Shown: positions 1 to 7,552, counted from the stretch's first letter. The stretch is 42,817 nt of DNA from an uncultured Phycisphaerales bacterium (GCA_937927975.1 CALEZT010000275.1:1-42817), one strand, 5' to 3'. Made by a program: numbers and translations. Notes: a model not told the origin generated them from the letters alone.

Positions 1-148
1 GGTCTTCTCCATGAATGACCACCTGCTCGGCCAAAAGCCCATGCTTGACGGCATTCTGCGAAGCCACCGCCTTGCCTTGGACCGTCCGCGGACCGGTAGA
101 CTTCTGCGCATTCGAACGATTGGCCTCGATCTGAGCAACACTCGCCAT
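1..148 (-). CDS. Conserved hypothetical protein, 3' end cut by window edge
   Basis: The first 49 residues are visible. They contain a STGPRT motif and, about 13 residues later, NAVKHGL. This N-terminal signature (Asn-rich start, STGP(R/K)T, a GK(A) stretch, then N(A/S)xKHGL) is common in short uncharacterised proteins of Planctomycetota and other soil or sediment bacteria; its function is not established. The ATG at 148 is supported by a GGAGG ribosome-binding site 6-9 nt upstream and by a good promoter at 225-253. The rest of the gene lies outside the window, so domains and length cannot be judged. Confidence 0.7.
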   Translation of the reverse strand, partial: MASVAQIEANRSNAQKSTGPRTVQGKAVASQNAVKHGLLAEQVVIHGED

Positions 149-224
149 GATGAACCCTCCGAATCTACGATCGACCAGTTACGATTCACAGTCCGTCGCC
201 GCTCGCGGGGCGACATATATGATC

Positions 225-253
225 ATTGTACCATGGACCGCACTCGATTTCAA
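225..253 (-). promoter_or_regulatory. Sigma70-type promoter for the left-edge gene
   Basis: On the minus strand TTGAAA (248-253) and TACAAT (225-230) are separated by exactly 17 bp. Five of six bases match the consensus in each box. Transcription would start near 218, giving a leader of about 70 nt before the ATG at 148. Confidence 0.6.
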
Positions 254-341
254 CGCAAATCCAACAAATCCACAGATATTTTTTGTTCATCTAACTCTTT
301 GTCCGACAGAGACTAACGAAACGTCCTGAAGAATTCTCCTG

Positions 342-374
342 CCACAGAGGGCACAGAGGACACCGAGAAAGAGG
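342..374. repeat. Fragment of a CACAGAGG-type dispersed repeat
   Basis: Purine-rich short direct repeats based on CACAGAGG (CCACAGAGGG, CACAGAGGAC, then an ACCGAG run). Similar strings are scattered between genes of many environmental bacteria. No coding potential is convincing here. Only one copy is in the window, so the assignment rests on recognition alone. Confidence 0.35.
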
Positions 375-385
375 AGAGGCTCTCG

Positions 386-408
386 TAGGATGTGCCGTGC
401 ACACCACG
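386..408. repeat. Short palindromic dispersed repeat (TAGG-GTGCC-TGCAC family), copy 1
   Basis: A 23-nt element with a small stem (TGTGC, loop CGT, GCACA). It matches the element at 11724-11746 at about 18 of 23 positions. The changes are mostly transitions, and several keep the palindrome. It lies in the 149-708 gap, which otherwise holds the promoter at 225-253, the CACAGAGG fragment and the hairpin at 645-662. Confidence 0.45.
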
Positions 409-644
409 TTCCTGTCGCACGGATTCAACTCCGTGTGGCATCGTCAAGCACAGCTCGACGATGGCCGATTCCTGTACACTCTGGGCATCGGCTTCAGATG
501 GTGATGACATACCGGCGGCCATCACCGGCCGGACTCGAGCACTCTCGTTGACGACACTGGAACGCCGCCGCAACGGGTGGCGCCGTTCTCACCCGACATC
601 GTGGCGTTTCGGCTTCTTCTGTCGGCCTGAAACGGTAGAGCATG

Positions 645-662
645 ATAGGGACCGTTCCCTAT
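645..662. repeat. Perfect 7-bp inverted repeat
   Basis: ATAGGGA (645-651) and TCCCTAT (656-662) flank a 4-nt loop. No T-tract follows, so it is not a standard rho-independent terminator. It lies about 50 nt past the 3' end of the phosphoesterase gene. Confidence 0.4.
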
Positions 663-690
663 GGCGCCCCTGCCACGCACGAATTACTCC

Positions 691-711
691 TGATGCGCCG
701 CAGGCGCGTCA
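691..711 (-). repeat. Hairpin repeat that supplies the stop codon of the phosphoesterase gene
   Basis: GCGCC (695-699) and GGCGC (703-707) form a tight stem on a 3-nt loop. Read on the minus strand the element begins GTGTGACGCG, and its TGA is the stop codon of the gene ending at 709. The sequence near 32398-32415 has the same form (GTAGTGACGCC, short loop, GGCGT). They appear to be two copies of one palindromic family that may also act as a transcript end. Confidence 0.45.
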
Positions 712-1182
712 CACAGGATCACCCTGCAACGAGACGATTTCGGGGACGATCTCCTTGGAGTCGACGAGGAGAAACGCCATGCTGATCGGCAGACGGAAAC
801 GTTCGGGGCCGATGCTGCCGGGATTGAGGTAGAGGACGCCGTCCTTCCAGTCGATCGCCGGCTTGTGAGAGTGGCCGAAGACCACGACGTGAAGGCCCGC
901 CGCGATCGGGTCGAGATCGAGCGTCTCGATGTTGTGGACGACGCAGATGTGCCTGTCTTCGACGGTCACGTGCTCGGTCAAGGGCAGATCCTCCGTCCAC
1001 AGACCGGCGTCCACATTGCCCCGAACCGCGACCACCTCGGCGATTTGCCCGAGGTCCTCCAGGACGCTGGGATCGCCCACGTCGCCCGCGTGAATGATCA
1101 AGTCGCAGCCTTCCAACCTGGTCAGAGCCTCCTGCCTGAGCAGCCCGTGGGTATCCGAGATCACACCGATGCGTTTGGCCAT
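709..1182 (-). CDS. YfcE/MJ0936-type metallophosphoesterase
   Basis: A small calcineurin-like phosphoesterase of 157 residues, the usual size for this family. Members hydrolyse phosphodiester or phosphomonoester bonds with a two-metal centre; the natural substrate is generally unknown. The metal-ligand motifs appear in order: SDTHG near the N-terminus (D-x-H), HAGDVGD (GD), RGNVD (GN) and the C-terminal GHSHKP (GHxH). An in-frame extension back to 1353 is possible but contains no recognisable domain. The ATG at 1182 begins the conserved MAKRIGVISDTHG block and has a GGAGAA ribosome-binding site. It lies 91 nt downstream of the GTPase gene and may be co-transcribed. The TGA stop lies inside a palindromic repeat. 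Confidence 0.88.
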   Translation of the reverse strand: MAKRIGVISDTHGLLRQEALTRLEGCDLIIHAGDVGDPSVLEDLGQIAEVVAVRGNVDAGLWTEDLPLTEHVTVEDRHICVVHNIETLDLDPIAAGLHVVVFGHSHKPAIDWKDGVLYLNPGSIGPERFRLPISMAFLLVDSKEIVPEIVSLQGDPV

Positions 1183-1273
1183 TGTTCTCCGTCGTCCATC
1201 CGATCCGTTCCGTGAACCTGTCGCACGAAGCGTCATTATACCCGTTTGGGCCGGAGGCAGAACAGCGAACGTT

Positions 1274-2377
1274 TCAAGACCCCGCGATGGTCCTGTAACG
1301 ATGGGTCGGACGAGGACGGCCGGGACGCAGGCAACGCAGGTCCAGGATTTCAAGCCGCGTGTGTCGATCGGCGACCTTCGCCAGGACGTCGCGTGCGATT
1401 CGCTCCAGATCCTCCGGCGGGATCTCCACGCGAGCGTTGAGAATCAGATCCGCCCTCGTCGGCGTCCCCTCGATCCGGCCTTGCACCAGAGACTTGCCAT
1501 TCAGATGCGTCAGATTGCCGACGCAATGCTGTCCGTCGGCGGCAAGCAGCAGCTTGACGTGCCCGACGCGGGCTTGCCTGTCCCGAAACGCTGCGTGCAA
1601 CGCGTTGAGCAGGTCCAAACAGAACGAGTCCCATCGGAGTTCCCGATCCACAGCCGATAGGCGGATGTCCGCATTCAACCAGCCCAGGACCGCCTCGCCC
1701 TCGGCGTAGACATCGTAGTCGACGTCGACAATGCGAGAGCCTGCCTGTCGGGCCGCGAGCACCTCGTCAAGCCACGACTCCACGCCCTCGCCCGTTCGCG
1801 AGGAGAGCAACCGCACCGGCGTCTGCGGGAACTGAGCGGCCAGAACTTCTTCAAGTCGGTCCCGCTCCTGGGGCGACAGCGTGTCGATCTTGTTGACCAC
1901 CAGCAGGTCGGCTTCTTCGAGCTGCTTTCGGAAGATGTAGGCGGCGCTGGCGTGGAGGGAGCCGCCGTCTTGGTCCAGAATGTTCAAAAGCCGCTGCGGG
2001 TCGGCCAGCACCGACAGGGGCGAGAGGACGAATCGGTCGCCGAACTTGTCCTTGAGCGGCTGGAGGATCGTGGCCGAGAGGTCGGTGCAACTGCCCACCG
2101 GCTCGCCGATCAGGACGTCGGCGTCGGCCGCCCGAAGGCTCTCGATGGCGTCGATCAGACCGTTGAAGTTGCAGCAGAAGCAACTGCCCGCGACTTCGCG
2201 AACCACGTGCCCTTTCTCCGCCAGCAGCCTGGTGTCCACCAGGTCCGGCGCCTGGTCGTTCGTGATCAGACCCACGCGTTTGCCCCGCTGAGCAAGCAGT
2301 TGGGCCGCCTTCCACAGCAACGTGGTCTTGCCGGCGCCGAGAAACCCGCCTACGAACAGGATTCGCGTCTTGTCCAT
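1274..2377 (-). CDS. COG0523 (CobW/P47K-like) G3E-family GTPase
   Basis: A 367-residue SIMIBI-class GTPase. The P-loop is GGFLGAGKTT at residues 10-19. CFCC, the CxCC metal-binding motif typical of COG0523, lies near residue 67, and the guanine-specificity motif NKID near residue 161. COG0523 proteins use GTP hydrolysis to insert or move metals, and some relatives are encoded with corrinoid methyltransferases. The C-terminal third (about 240-367) is not a clear CobW_C domain. The gene starts 16 nt after the radical SAM gene, so the two are almost certainly co-transcribed. Inference: a metallocentre or cofactor delivery partner for that enzyme or for the nearby corrinoid protein. The cognate metal cannot be read from the sequence. 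Confidence 0.85.
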   Translation of the reverse strand: MDKTRILFVGGFLGAGKTTLLWKAAQLLAQRGKRVGLITNDQAPDLVDTRLLAEKGHVVREVAGSCFCCNFNGLIDAIESLRAADADVLIGEPVGSCTDLSATILQPLKDKFGDRFVLSPLSVLADPQRLLNILDQDGGSLHASAAYIFRKQLEEADLLVVNKIDTLSPQERDRLEEVLAAQFPQTPVRLLSSRTGEGVESWLDEVLAARQAGSRIVDVDYDVYAEGEAVLGWLNADIRLSAVDRELRWDSFCLDLLNALHAAFRDRQARVGHVKLLLAADGQHCVGNLTHLNGKSLVQGRIEGTPTRADLILNARVEIPPEDLERIARDVLAKVADRHTRLEILDLRCLRPGRPRPTHRYRTIAGS

Positions 2378-2393
2378 CAGGACTCTCCTTGAT

Positions 2394-3473
2394 TCAGCTC
2401 TTCTGCTGCGTCAGTCTCCAATTCCGCTCCGGCGAGACAACGACGGCCTCGAAGCCTGCCTCGCCCAGCATATTCCTGCAATCGGCTGTCGTGATCTCCT
2501 GGCTGCGTCGCCAGAGCGCCGAACTGAAACCTTCCTTGCTTTCGCCGGGGTCCGCGCCGTCTTGCGGCTCGCCGGCCTCCGGATAGAGGGCGTTGGCGCC
2601 GCTGGTGAGCCCCAGGACGTTCGACTCGTGCACCGCAATGCTCCGCACGCTGGGCGTCTCCAGAGTGGCCAGAGCCACCACGGCCACGACCTGCGCGAGT
2701 CGCACCAGCGGCAACCGTCCATGATGAAACAGCGGCGAGCCCGGTACCGGAAAACGTCTCATCACCGCGTGCTGACAGGGACCGAACTCCAGTCCGGCAA
2801 ACATCTGCTCGACGATTTCCTCCGACGTGTGTTCGGGCCCGATCGGCTCGCAGGAGTTGTACCAATCCAAACCGGCCGCTCGAATCCGCTCGATCGTCCG
2901 CAGACGCTGGCCGGCGGTCAGGTGGGTGTCCCGACCCTCGCCCAAACGCACCACGTGGTAGGCTCCGGTCATGCCCGCCGCCTTGAGGGAGCCCATCTGC
3001 TCGATCGATATGTCCCCGACATTGGCCAGAAGCTGCGTCTCGGCGGGGATGTGCTTTCGCATCTTGGAAACGTAGTCGAGAAACCAGTCGAAGCCGAACC
3101 GATGCATGGTCATGATGAAGATGCCGGCCACCTGACCTTGCGAGAACGCATTGGCCCGCTGGATTGACTCTTCCAACGACAGCGTGGATTCACGGATCGT
3201 GGTGTGCGGCTTGGCGAACGCGCAGAATGCGCAGCCGCCGTCGCATGGGGCCATGTGGACCCCGATCTGTCCGAGCATCAGGCCGGCGTTTCCGAACCGC
3301 TTGCGGGAAATGGCGTCGGCTGTGGCGCGAAGCACCCCCGCTTCCATCGATTGTGCGTCAAATGTCAGAAGATGGCGGCACTCCTGTCGATTCGGAGCCT
3401 TCCCGGCCAACGCAGCGTCGAGAATGCCGCACAGCCTGGCGTCGAACGTCTTACCCACGTGCGAGATCGTCAT
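2394..3473 (-). CDS. Biotin synthase/HydE-like radical SAM enzyme
   Basis: A 359-residue radical SAM protein. The cluster-binding cysteines are C77, C81 and C84 (CX3CX2C, in CDGGCAFC), reached through a GVHMAP segment that fits the BioB/HydE type of barrel. A later stretch (TSEEIVEQM, then RFPVPGSPL) and a C-terminal GANALYPEAGE segment also look like the BioB/HydE barrel and tail. It is probably neither BioB nor HydE proper: no other biotin or [FeFe]-hydrogenase genes are present. The ATG at 3473 has a GGGAGG ribosome-binding site 7 nt upstream. Its 5' end overlaps the 3' end of the truncated aquaporin by 23 nt. With the GTPase it forms a two-gene module of unknown reaction. Confidence 0.8.
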   Translation of the reverse strand: MTISHVGKTFDARLCGILDAALAGKAPNRQECRHLLTFDAQSMEAGVLRATADAISRKRFGNAGLMLGQIGVHMAPCDGGCAFCAFAKPHTTIRESTLSLEESIQRANAFSQGQVAGIFIMTMHRFGFDWFLDYVSKMRKHIPAETQLLANVGDISIEQMGSLKAAGMTGAYHVVRLGEGRDTHLTAGQRLRTIERIRAAGLDWYNSCEPIGPEHTSEEIVEQMFAGLEFGPCQHAVMRRFPVPGSPLFHHGRLPLVRLAQVVAVVALATLETPSVRSIAVHESNVLGLTSGANALYPEAGEPQDGADPGESKEGFSSALWRRSQEITTADCRNMLGEAGFEAVVVSPERNWRLTQQKS

Positions 3474-3870
3474 CCAATTCCTCCCATGCTGCTCGTTGCA
3501 GAGAACTCTTCTCTGGTTGCTTCGTTAAGGAAGCCGAAGCAGCCGCAATTGCGTACTGGTAGAGGGCCGAGCCCAGGATCGCTCCCGCCAGGGGCGACAG
3601 GACGTACCACGGGACCTGTCGCCACGGAAAGCCCCGAAAGACTGCGAAGGACAGGGTCATTGCGGGATTCATATGGGCCCCGGAGACAGATCCCGTCGCA
3701 TAGATCGCCAAGGAAATGACGGCCCCCCAGACGACGGCCACCTGCCAGAGCCCCTGCTGGGCCCCGGTCAGCACGGCGGCATGGACCGTTCCGATTCCGA
3801 AGAAGACCAGGATGAACGTGCCCAGGGCCTCGGCGATGCACTTACGCGACAACGGCGTCGAGTCTTTCAC
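3451..3870 (-). pseudogene. Truncated MIP-family (aquaporin/glycerol facilitator-like) channel, N-terminal half only
   Basis: 139 residues covering exactly the first half of a major intrinsic protein: TM1 (about 8-33), TM2 (about 42-64), the first pore half-helix with SGAHMNPAMT (NPA motif), and TM3 (about 88-112). Family members are normally 220-280 residues with a second NPA motif. Here the second half is missing: after a KQPEKSS stretch resembling the loop before TM4, the frame runs into the start of the radical SAM gene. It begins with GTG, has a GGAG ribosome-binding site, and lies 19 nt after the PadR gene, so it is probably still transcribed. A deletion remnant is most likely; a functional half-channel that dimerises is possible but less so. 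Confidence 0.7.
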
Positions 3871-3889
3871 GTGGTCTCTCCCGAGGCCG

Positions 3890-4240
3890 TCACAGCGATT
3901 TCAGAAGCATATCGATGGTATGTCGATACTCGCTGAGCGTCTGCTTCCACCGCTCCAGGCAGGCGCGACCCCGCGCCGTCAGGCGGTAGTTACGTTTGGC
4001 CGGACCGCTTTCGGGACACTCCCAATCGGAGGCCACCAAGCCCTCCTTCTCCATGGCCTGGAGCATCCGATAGACGCCGGTGTGATCGGGAACGCGGTCG
4101 CCGACGACCGAAAGACGCCGAAGCTCTTCCATCATCGCGTATCCGTGCGAGCCGCCTTTGGCCAGCGTGGACAAGATCGCCGGCCGCAACAACCGCGGCA
4201 GCGATTTGCCGGTGCAAGCACAACCTTTCAGATCCTGCAT
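3890..4240 (-). CDS. PadR-family transcriptional regulator
   Basis: A 116-residue winged-helix repressor. It opens with an unusual cysteine motif (CACTGK) before LPRLLRPAILSTLAKG, continues with the typical PadR segment SHGYAMMEEL and the wing (VYRMLQAMEKEGLV), and ends with a short helical dimerisation tail. PadR proteins repress their own operons until a ligand binds; the N-terminal CxC might sense metal or redox state (inference). An in-frame ATG at 4270 exists, but the start at 4240 is preferred: GGAG lies 8 nt upstream and the palindromic operator would otherwise fall inside the coding sequence. It is first in a minus-strand unit with the truncated aquaporin. Confidence 0.85.
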   Translation of the reverse strand: MQDLKGCACTGKSLPRLLRPAILSTLAKGGSHGYAMMEELRRLSVVGDRVPDHTGVYRMLQAMEKEGLVASDWECPESGPAKRNYRLTARGRACLERWKQTLSEYRHTIDMLLKSL

Positions 4241-4253
4241 AAGCGTTACTCCA

Positions 4254-4274
4254 CTATGTGAGCTTATCACATAG
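4254..4274. promoter_or_regulatory. Palindromic operator of the PadR regulator
   Basis: A perfect 8-bp inverted repeat, CTATGTGA and TCACATAG, around a 5-nt centre. It contains ATGT and ACAT spaced by 9 bp, the classical PadR recognition pattern. It lies just upstream of the padR ribosome-binding site and overlaps the predicted -10 box, as expected for autorepression. Confidence 0.7.
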
Positions 4275-4296
4275 CAGAGCCCCGCAAGGAATGCAA
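4268..4296 (-). promoter_or_regulatory. Probable padR promoter overlapped by its operator
   Basis: TTGCAT (4291-4296) and TATGTG (4268-4273) on the minus strand are 17 bp apart. The match to consensus is moderate, and the -10 box lies inside the operator palindrome. Confidence 0.4.
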
Positions 4297-4324
4297 GAGG
4301 ATTCGACGAAAAACCCGAAGCTCA

Positions 4325-4464
4325 AGATTCGAAACGAGCACGAATGACCAAAGGGCAGAATGCCAAACGCCCCATCCAGGACAGGCGGTAGCGTTTCGGT
4401 CATTTGAATTTCGGTCCTTTGAATTTGTTTCGGATTTCGAACTTCGAATTTCGGATTTTCAGCC
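4325..4464. repeat. TTCGAAATTCG-type dispersed repeat, copy 1
   Basis: A repeat rich in ATTCGAA/TTTCGGATTTCG words with partly complementary ends: ATTCGAAAC and AGCACGAATGACC on the left, then GCGTTTCGGTCATTTG and TTGTTTCGGATTTCG on the right. Copy 2 is at 24959-25118 and shares these blocks in the same order. The repeat begins about 4 nt after the stop codon of the cation exporter. Translated on the minus strand such repeats give peptides like KFEIRN, which appear spuriously in many environmental genomes. Confidence 0.65.
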
Positions 4465-5430
4465 TCATTGTGCCGTTTCCGTCTCCATCGCGAATCCCGC
4501 CGGCTCCAGTTGGAGCGTGACGTGATCGATATCGAAGCGGTCGTGAAGCATGACCTGCATCTCCCGCAAGGCCCCTCGCCAGCAGAGCGGACTGGTACAC
4601 TCCGGCTTGAGCCAGATCGTGGCGGTCAGGACGGGGAACCCCGACGTGACCGACCAGATGTGCAGATCGTGCACCGCGGCGACGTGCTCGTTCGACTCCA
4701 GGGCCTCCAGGATCTCGCGGAAATCGAGGTGCTCCGGCGTCGCGTGGATCAGGATGCCCAACGTCCGGCGGAGCAGGCCGATGCTGCTCCAGAGGATCAA
4801 CGCGCCGATGACGAGACTGACCAGCGGATCCGCGGGCATCCAGCCGGTAAGCAGGATGATGACCCCTGCGACGATCGCTCCGACGGACCCCAGGGCGTCG
4901 GCGATCATGTGCGTGAAAGCTCCTTCGATATTGATATTCTCCTTGCGGCTGCCCATCAGGACCCACGCGCCGGCGAGATTCGCCACCAGACCCGCGGCGG
5001 CGACCAGGAGCATGCCCGCCCCTTGAACCTCCGACGGATGCAGGAACCGCCAGATCGCCTCGCGAATGATCAGACCCACGACCAGGATCAGCGTCGCGCC
5101 GTTGACGAAGGCGCCGATCACCTCGGCGCGAAGGAAGCCGAACGTCCGCTCCGGCGTGGCGGGCCGCTGCGCCAGGTGCGCGACAAAGATCGCCAGGGCC
5201 AAGGCCAGGGCGTCCGTCAGCATGTGGCCGGCATCGGCCAGCAGCGCGAGACTTCCCGTGACGAGACCGCCGATCACTTCAACGATCAGGAATGAGGTGA
5301 TGATGCCCAAGGCCACCCAGAGCCGCCTGCGCGACACCTTGCGAAGCTCCTCTCCATGATCGTGGCCGGGACCATGGTCGTGATGGTGGTCGTGCTCTCC
5401 CTTGTGACCGTTCGTGTCGTCGTGCACCAC
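4465..5430 (-). CDS. czcD: Cation diffusion facilitator (zinc exporter, CzcD/ZitB type)
   Basis: A 321-residue inner-membrane proton/metal antiporter that exports Zn(II) or similar divalent cations. The N-terminal tail is rich in His and Asp (residues 9-26), as in zinc-binding CDF leaders. Six hydrophobic segments follow (about 36-235). The metal-site pairs H69/D73 (AGHMLTD) and HMIADAL in TM5 match the zinc-type HxxxD pattern. The cytoplasmic domain carries HDLHIWSVTSG, a CzcD signature. The start is a GTG at 5430 (a second GTG follows at once) behind GGGGG and a strong promoter. It is divergent from the corrinoid gene. A dispersed repeat follows the stop codon closely. Confidence 0.9.
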   Translation of the reverse strand: MVHDDTNGHKGEHDHHHDHGPGHDHGEELRKVSRRRLWVALGIITSFLIVEVIGGLVTGSLALLADAGHMLTDALALALAIFVAHLAQRPATPERTFGFLRAEVIGAFVNGATLILVVGLIIREAIWRFLHPSEVQGAGMLLVAAAGLVANLAGAWVLMGSRKENINIEGAFTHMIADALGSVGAIVAGVIILLTGWMPADPLVSLVIGALILWSSIGLLRRTLGILIHATPEHLDFREILEALESNEHVAAVHDLHIWSVTSGFPVLTATIWLKPECTSPLCWRGALREMQVMLHDRFDIDHVTLQLEPAGFAMETETAQ

Positions 5431-5460
5431 TGATTCCCCCTGCGAATCGCGTTGGCCGAC

Positions 5461-5489
5461 AGTATATGCGTCCCTCCCGGGCGGGTCAA
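5461..5489 (-). promoter_or_regulatory. Sigma70-type promoter of the cation exporter
   Basis: TTGACC (5484-5489) and TATACT (5461-5466) on the minus strand, exactly 17 bp apart, five of six consensus bases in each box. The expected start near 5454 gives a leader of about 24 nt. Confidence 0.65.
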
Positions 5490-5632
5490 CCGCCGGGATG
5501 GGATTTGCCGCCCGATTGGACGAACGTCGGTCCGCAGATTTTTTTCCTTGTCGAGGGTCGAGGCGGGCGGTTTAATGGGGGCCTTGATGATTGGGGAGCA
5601 TACAAACGGATACTGATTTGAGGTGAGTTGCA

Positions 5633-6259
5633 ATGGCAGACCTGAAGGCATTGGCTGATGCGGTGATCCGAGGGGACCAGGCGACGGCAGTGAGCGTCAC
5701 GAAGGCGGCTTTGGCGGAAGGCACCGCCCCCAAACAGGTCCTCGACCAGGGCCTGATCGCCGGCATGGACGTCATCGGCGGCCGTTTCAAGAACAACGAG
5801 ATCTACATCCCCGAGGTTCTGATCGCGGCTCGGGCGATGAAGATGGCGATGGAAGTGCTCGAACCCGAGTTGGTCAAGGCAGGGGTCAAGCCCATCGGCA
5901 AACTGATCATCGGCACCGTCCAGGGCGACCTGCACGACATCGGCAAGAATCTCGTCGCCATGATGCTCAAGGGCGCCGGGTTCGAGGTGATCGACCTGGG
6001 CGTGGACGTCTCGCCGGACAAGTTCGCCGCGGAGGCCAAAGCCCGCGACGTTCAACTGATCGGCATGAGCGCCCTGCTGACCACGACCATGCCCGGCATG
6101 GAGAAGACCATCAAGGCCCTTCAGGCCGCCGGCGTCAAGGCCAAGGTCATGGTGGGCGGCGCGCCGGTGACCAAGAGCTTCGCCGATCGGATCGGGGCGC
6201 AGGGTTACTCGCCTGACGCCGCCTCGGCGGTGGATCTGGCCAAGAGCCTCGTGGCCTGA
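5633..6259 (+). CDS. Methyltransferase cognate corrinoid protein (MtbC/MtaC-like)
   Basis: A 208-residue cobalamin-binding protein that carries a methyl group between a substrate methyltransferase and an acceptor. The N-terminal helical cap (about 1-85) is the B12-binding-2 domain. The Rossmann domain has the DxHxxG cobalt-ligand motif at D99, H101 and G104 (in GDLHDIGKN), then SALLTTTMPGM and VMVGGAPV, typical of MtbC/MtmC/MtaC-like proteins. The ATG has GAGGTG 8 nt upstream. No methyltransferase or corrinoid activator is beside it, and a terminator follows directly, so it is transcribed alone. Its partner must be elsewhere; the substrate (methylamine, methanol, methoxylated aromatic or other) cannot be inferred. 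Confidence 0.9.
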   Translation: MADLKALADAVIRGDQATAVSVTKAALAEGTAPKQVLDQGLIAGMDVIGGRFKNNEIYIPEVLIAARAMKMAMEVLEPELVKAGVKPIGKLIIGTVQGDLHDIGKNLVAMMLKGAGFEVIDLGVDVSPDKFAAEAKARDVQLIGMSALLTTTMPGMEKTIKALQAAGVKAKVMVGGAPVTKSFADRIGAQGYSPDAASAVDLAKSLVA

Positions 6260-6352
6260 TCCCCATCCATGCGAAGTGGGAGTTTCGAGTGTGAAGCGCA
6301 CGGTCCGGCGCTCCACGCTTGAGACTTCCGTGTGCCCGTTCAGACATTCCAG

Positions 6353-6379
6353 GGACAGCGCGCAACGCTGTCCTTTTCT
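6353..6379 (+). terminator. Rho-independent terminator of the corrinoid gene
   Basis: GGACAGCG (6353-6360) and CGCTGTCC (6366-6373) form a perfect 8-bp stem on a 5-nt loop, followed by TTTTCT. It lies just before the converging stop codon of the XylR-like gene at 6383. Confidence 0.8.
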
Positions 6380-6382
6380 ATT

Positions 6383-7552
6383 TCATCGGCCGCTGTGCTT
6401 CTTGCGGTACTGCGCCGGCGTCAGGCCCGTCCGCTCACGAAAATATCGCGCGATGTTCTTGACCTCCGTGCACTGCAGGGCCCGCGCGATCTCCCCGATC
6501 GGCCGGTTCGTGTTCACCAGCATGCGGGCCATGTGGTCGATCCGACTCCGCTTGATCTCGTCGTGGACCGATCTTCCCAGAGCCCGTCGAAACCGCTGCT
6601 GCAAGGCCCGGCGGGACAGGGCGACGATGTCTGCGACATCTCCCACCTGAATTCCCGCCGTGACGTTCTCACGGATGAAGCGCAGTCCCGCGGCAACCTC
6701 CCGGTCCTCGGTGGCCAGCACATCCGTGGATTGGCGTTCGACGATGTACAGAGGACAGACCAAGATCTGTTCCCAGGTCCGCCCCGACTTGCACCCGGTC
6801 ATCAACCCATCCAGCAATGCCGCCGCGGCGTACCCGGCGGCCTCGACGTCCAGAGCGATGCTCGAAAGCTGAGGATACTCCAGCTCGCAGACCAGGTCGT
6901 CGTTGTCGACGCCCAGAATCGCGATCTCATCGGGCACCTCCAGCCCGGCGTTCTTGCAGGCCGCCAGGACCTGTTTGCCCCGGTCGTCGTTGCAGGCCAG
7001 GATCGCGGTCGGTCTTGGCAGGGAGCTCAACCAGTCGGCCAGCGCCGGTCTCTCCGCTTCGTCCGTCCGCCATCGCCTGGATCCTGGCGGCTCGTATACG
7101 CGAACCTCGCAATCGGCATGAGCCGCCTTGTGGACGAATGCCTCGCCCCGCCGGACCGACCAGTGCATGTCGTCGAGGCCGCAATACGCCAGGCGGCGGA
7201 ATCCGCGATCCAGGAAATAGTCCACGGCCATTTGCCCGATAGCCTCGTCGTCGGTCGTCACAACGTGGGCGTTGGCCGCCGGTTCCCGGATGCCGGCGAT
7301 CACGGCCGGGATTTTCAGACGCGTGATGCCCTCAATAACGTGAATATCGGCCAGGTGGGCGATCACGCCATGGGTCTGCGATTGCGTCATCCATTGTCGG
7401 GATTGCCGGCGGGAGAAACGGTAGAACTCGGGTTCCATGCGGACCAGCCAGGGACCATGGCTGCTGGCATAGCGAGCGATGCCACGCAGGAGGCCCCGCC
7501 CATAGGCTCTGGCCCTCTCGATCAGCAGGATGACGCAGTAGGTCTGGCCCAT
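6383..7552 (-). CDS. XylR-type AraC-family regulator with LacI-like sugar-sensing domain
   Basis: A 389-residue two-domain regulator. Residues 1-270 are a periplasmic-binding-protein fold like LacI/XylR ligand domains (VILLIERARAYGRGLLRGIARYA at the start, then IAGIREP and ILGVDNDDLVCEL). Residues about 285-389 are an AraC DNA-binding domain with two helix-turn-helix units (VGDVADIVALSRRALQQRF and IGEIARALQCTEVKNIARYF) and the GLTPAQYRK end motif. E. coli XylR has this architecture, and it is abundant in Planctomycetota glycan loci. The gene is divergent from the LamG protein gene with a palindrome between them, suggesting local control by a sugar of unknown identity. The ribosome-binding site (GGATGAG) is weak. 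Confidence 0.88.
   Translation of the reverse strand: MGQTYCVILLIERARAYGRGLLRGIARYASSHGPWLVRMEPEFYRFSRRQSRQWMTQSQTHGVIAHLADIHVIEGITRLKIPAVIAGIREPAANAHVVTTDDEAIGQMAVDYFLDRGFRRLAYCGLDDMHWSVRRGEAFVHKAAHADCEVRVYEPPGSRRWRTDEAERPALADWLSSLPRPTAILACNDDRGKQVLAACKNAGLEVPDEIAILGVDNDDLVCELEYPQLSSIALDVEAAGYAAAALLDGLMTGCKSGRTWEQILVCPLYIVERQSTDVLATEDREVAAGLRFIRENVTAGIQVGDVADIVALSRRALQQRFRRALGRSVHDEIKRSRIDHMARMLVNTNRPIGEIARALQCTEVKNIARYFRERTGLTPAQYRKKHSGR

Noticed and set aside
313..708. Small open frames on both strands in the left gap
   Set aside because: They overlap repeat sequence, lack ribosome-binding sites and show no domain or sensible composition.
2394..3473. Assignment of the radical SAM gene as true biotin synthase or HydE
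   Set aside because: The CX3CX2C barrel fits both families, but no other biotin or hydrogenase-maturation gene is nearby and the flanking motifs are not decisive.
4400..4966. Minus-strand frame ending in repeated KFEIRN-type peptides
   Set aside because: The peptide is translated dispersed repeat; the rest is the wrong frame of the cation exporter.
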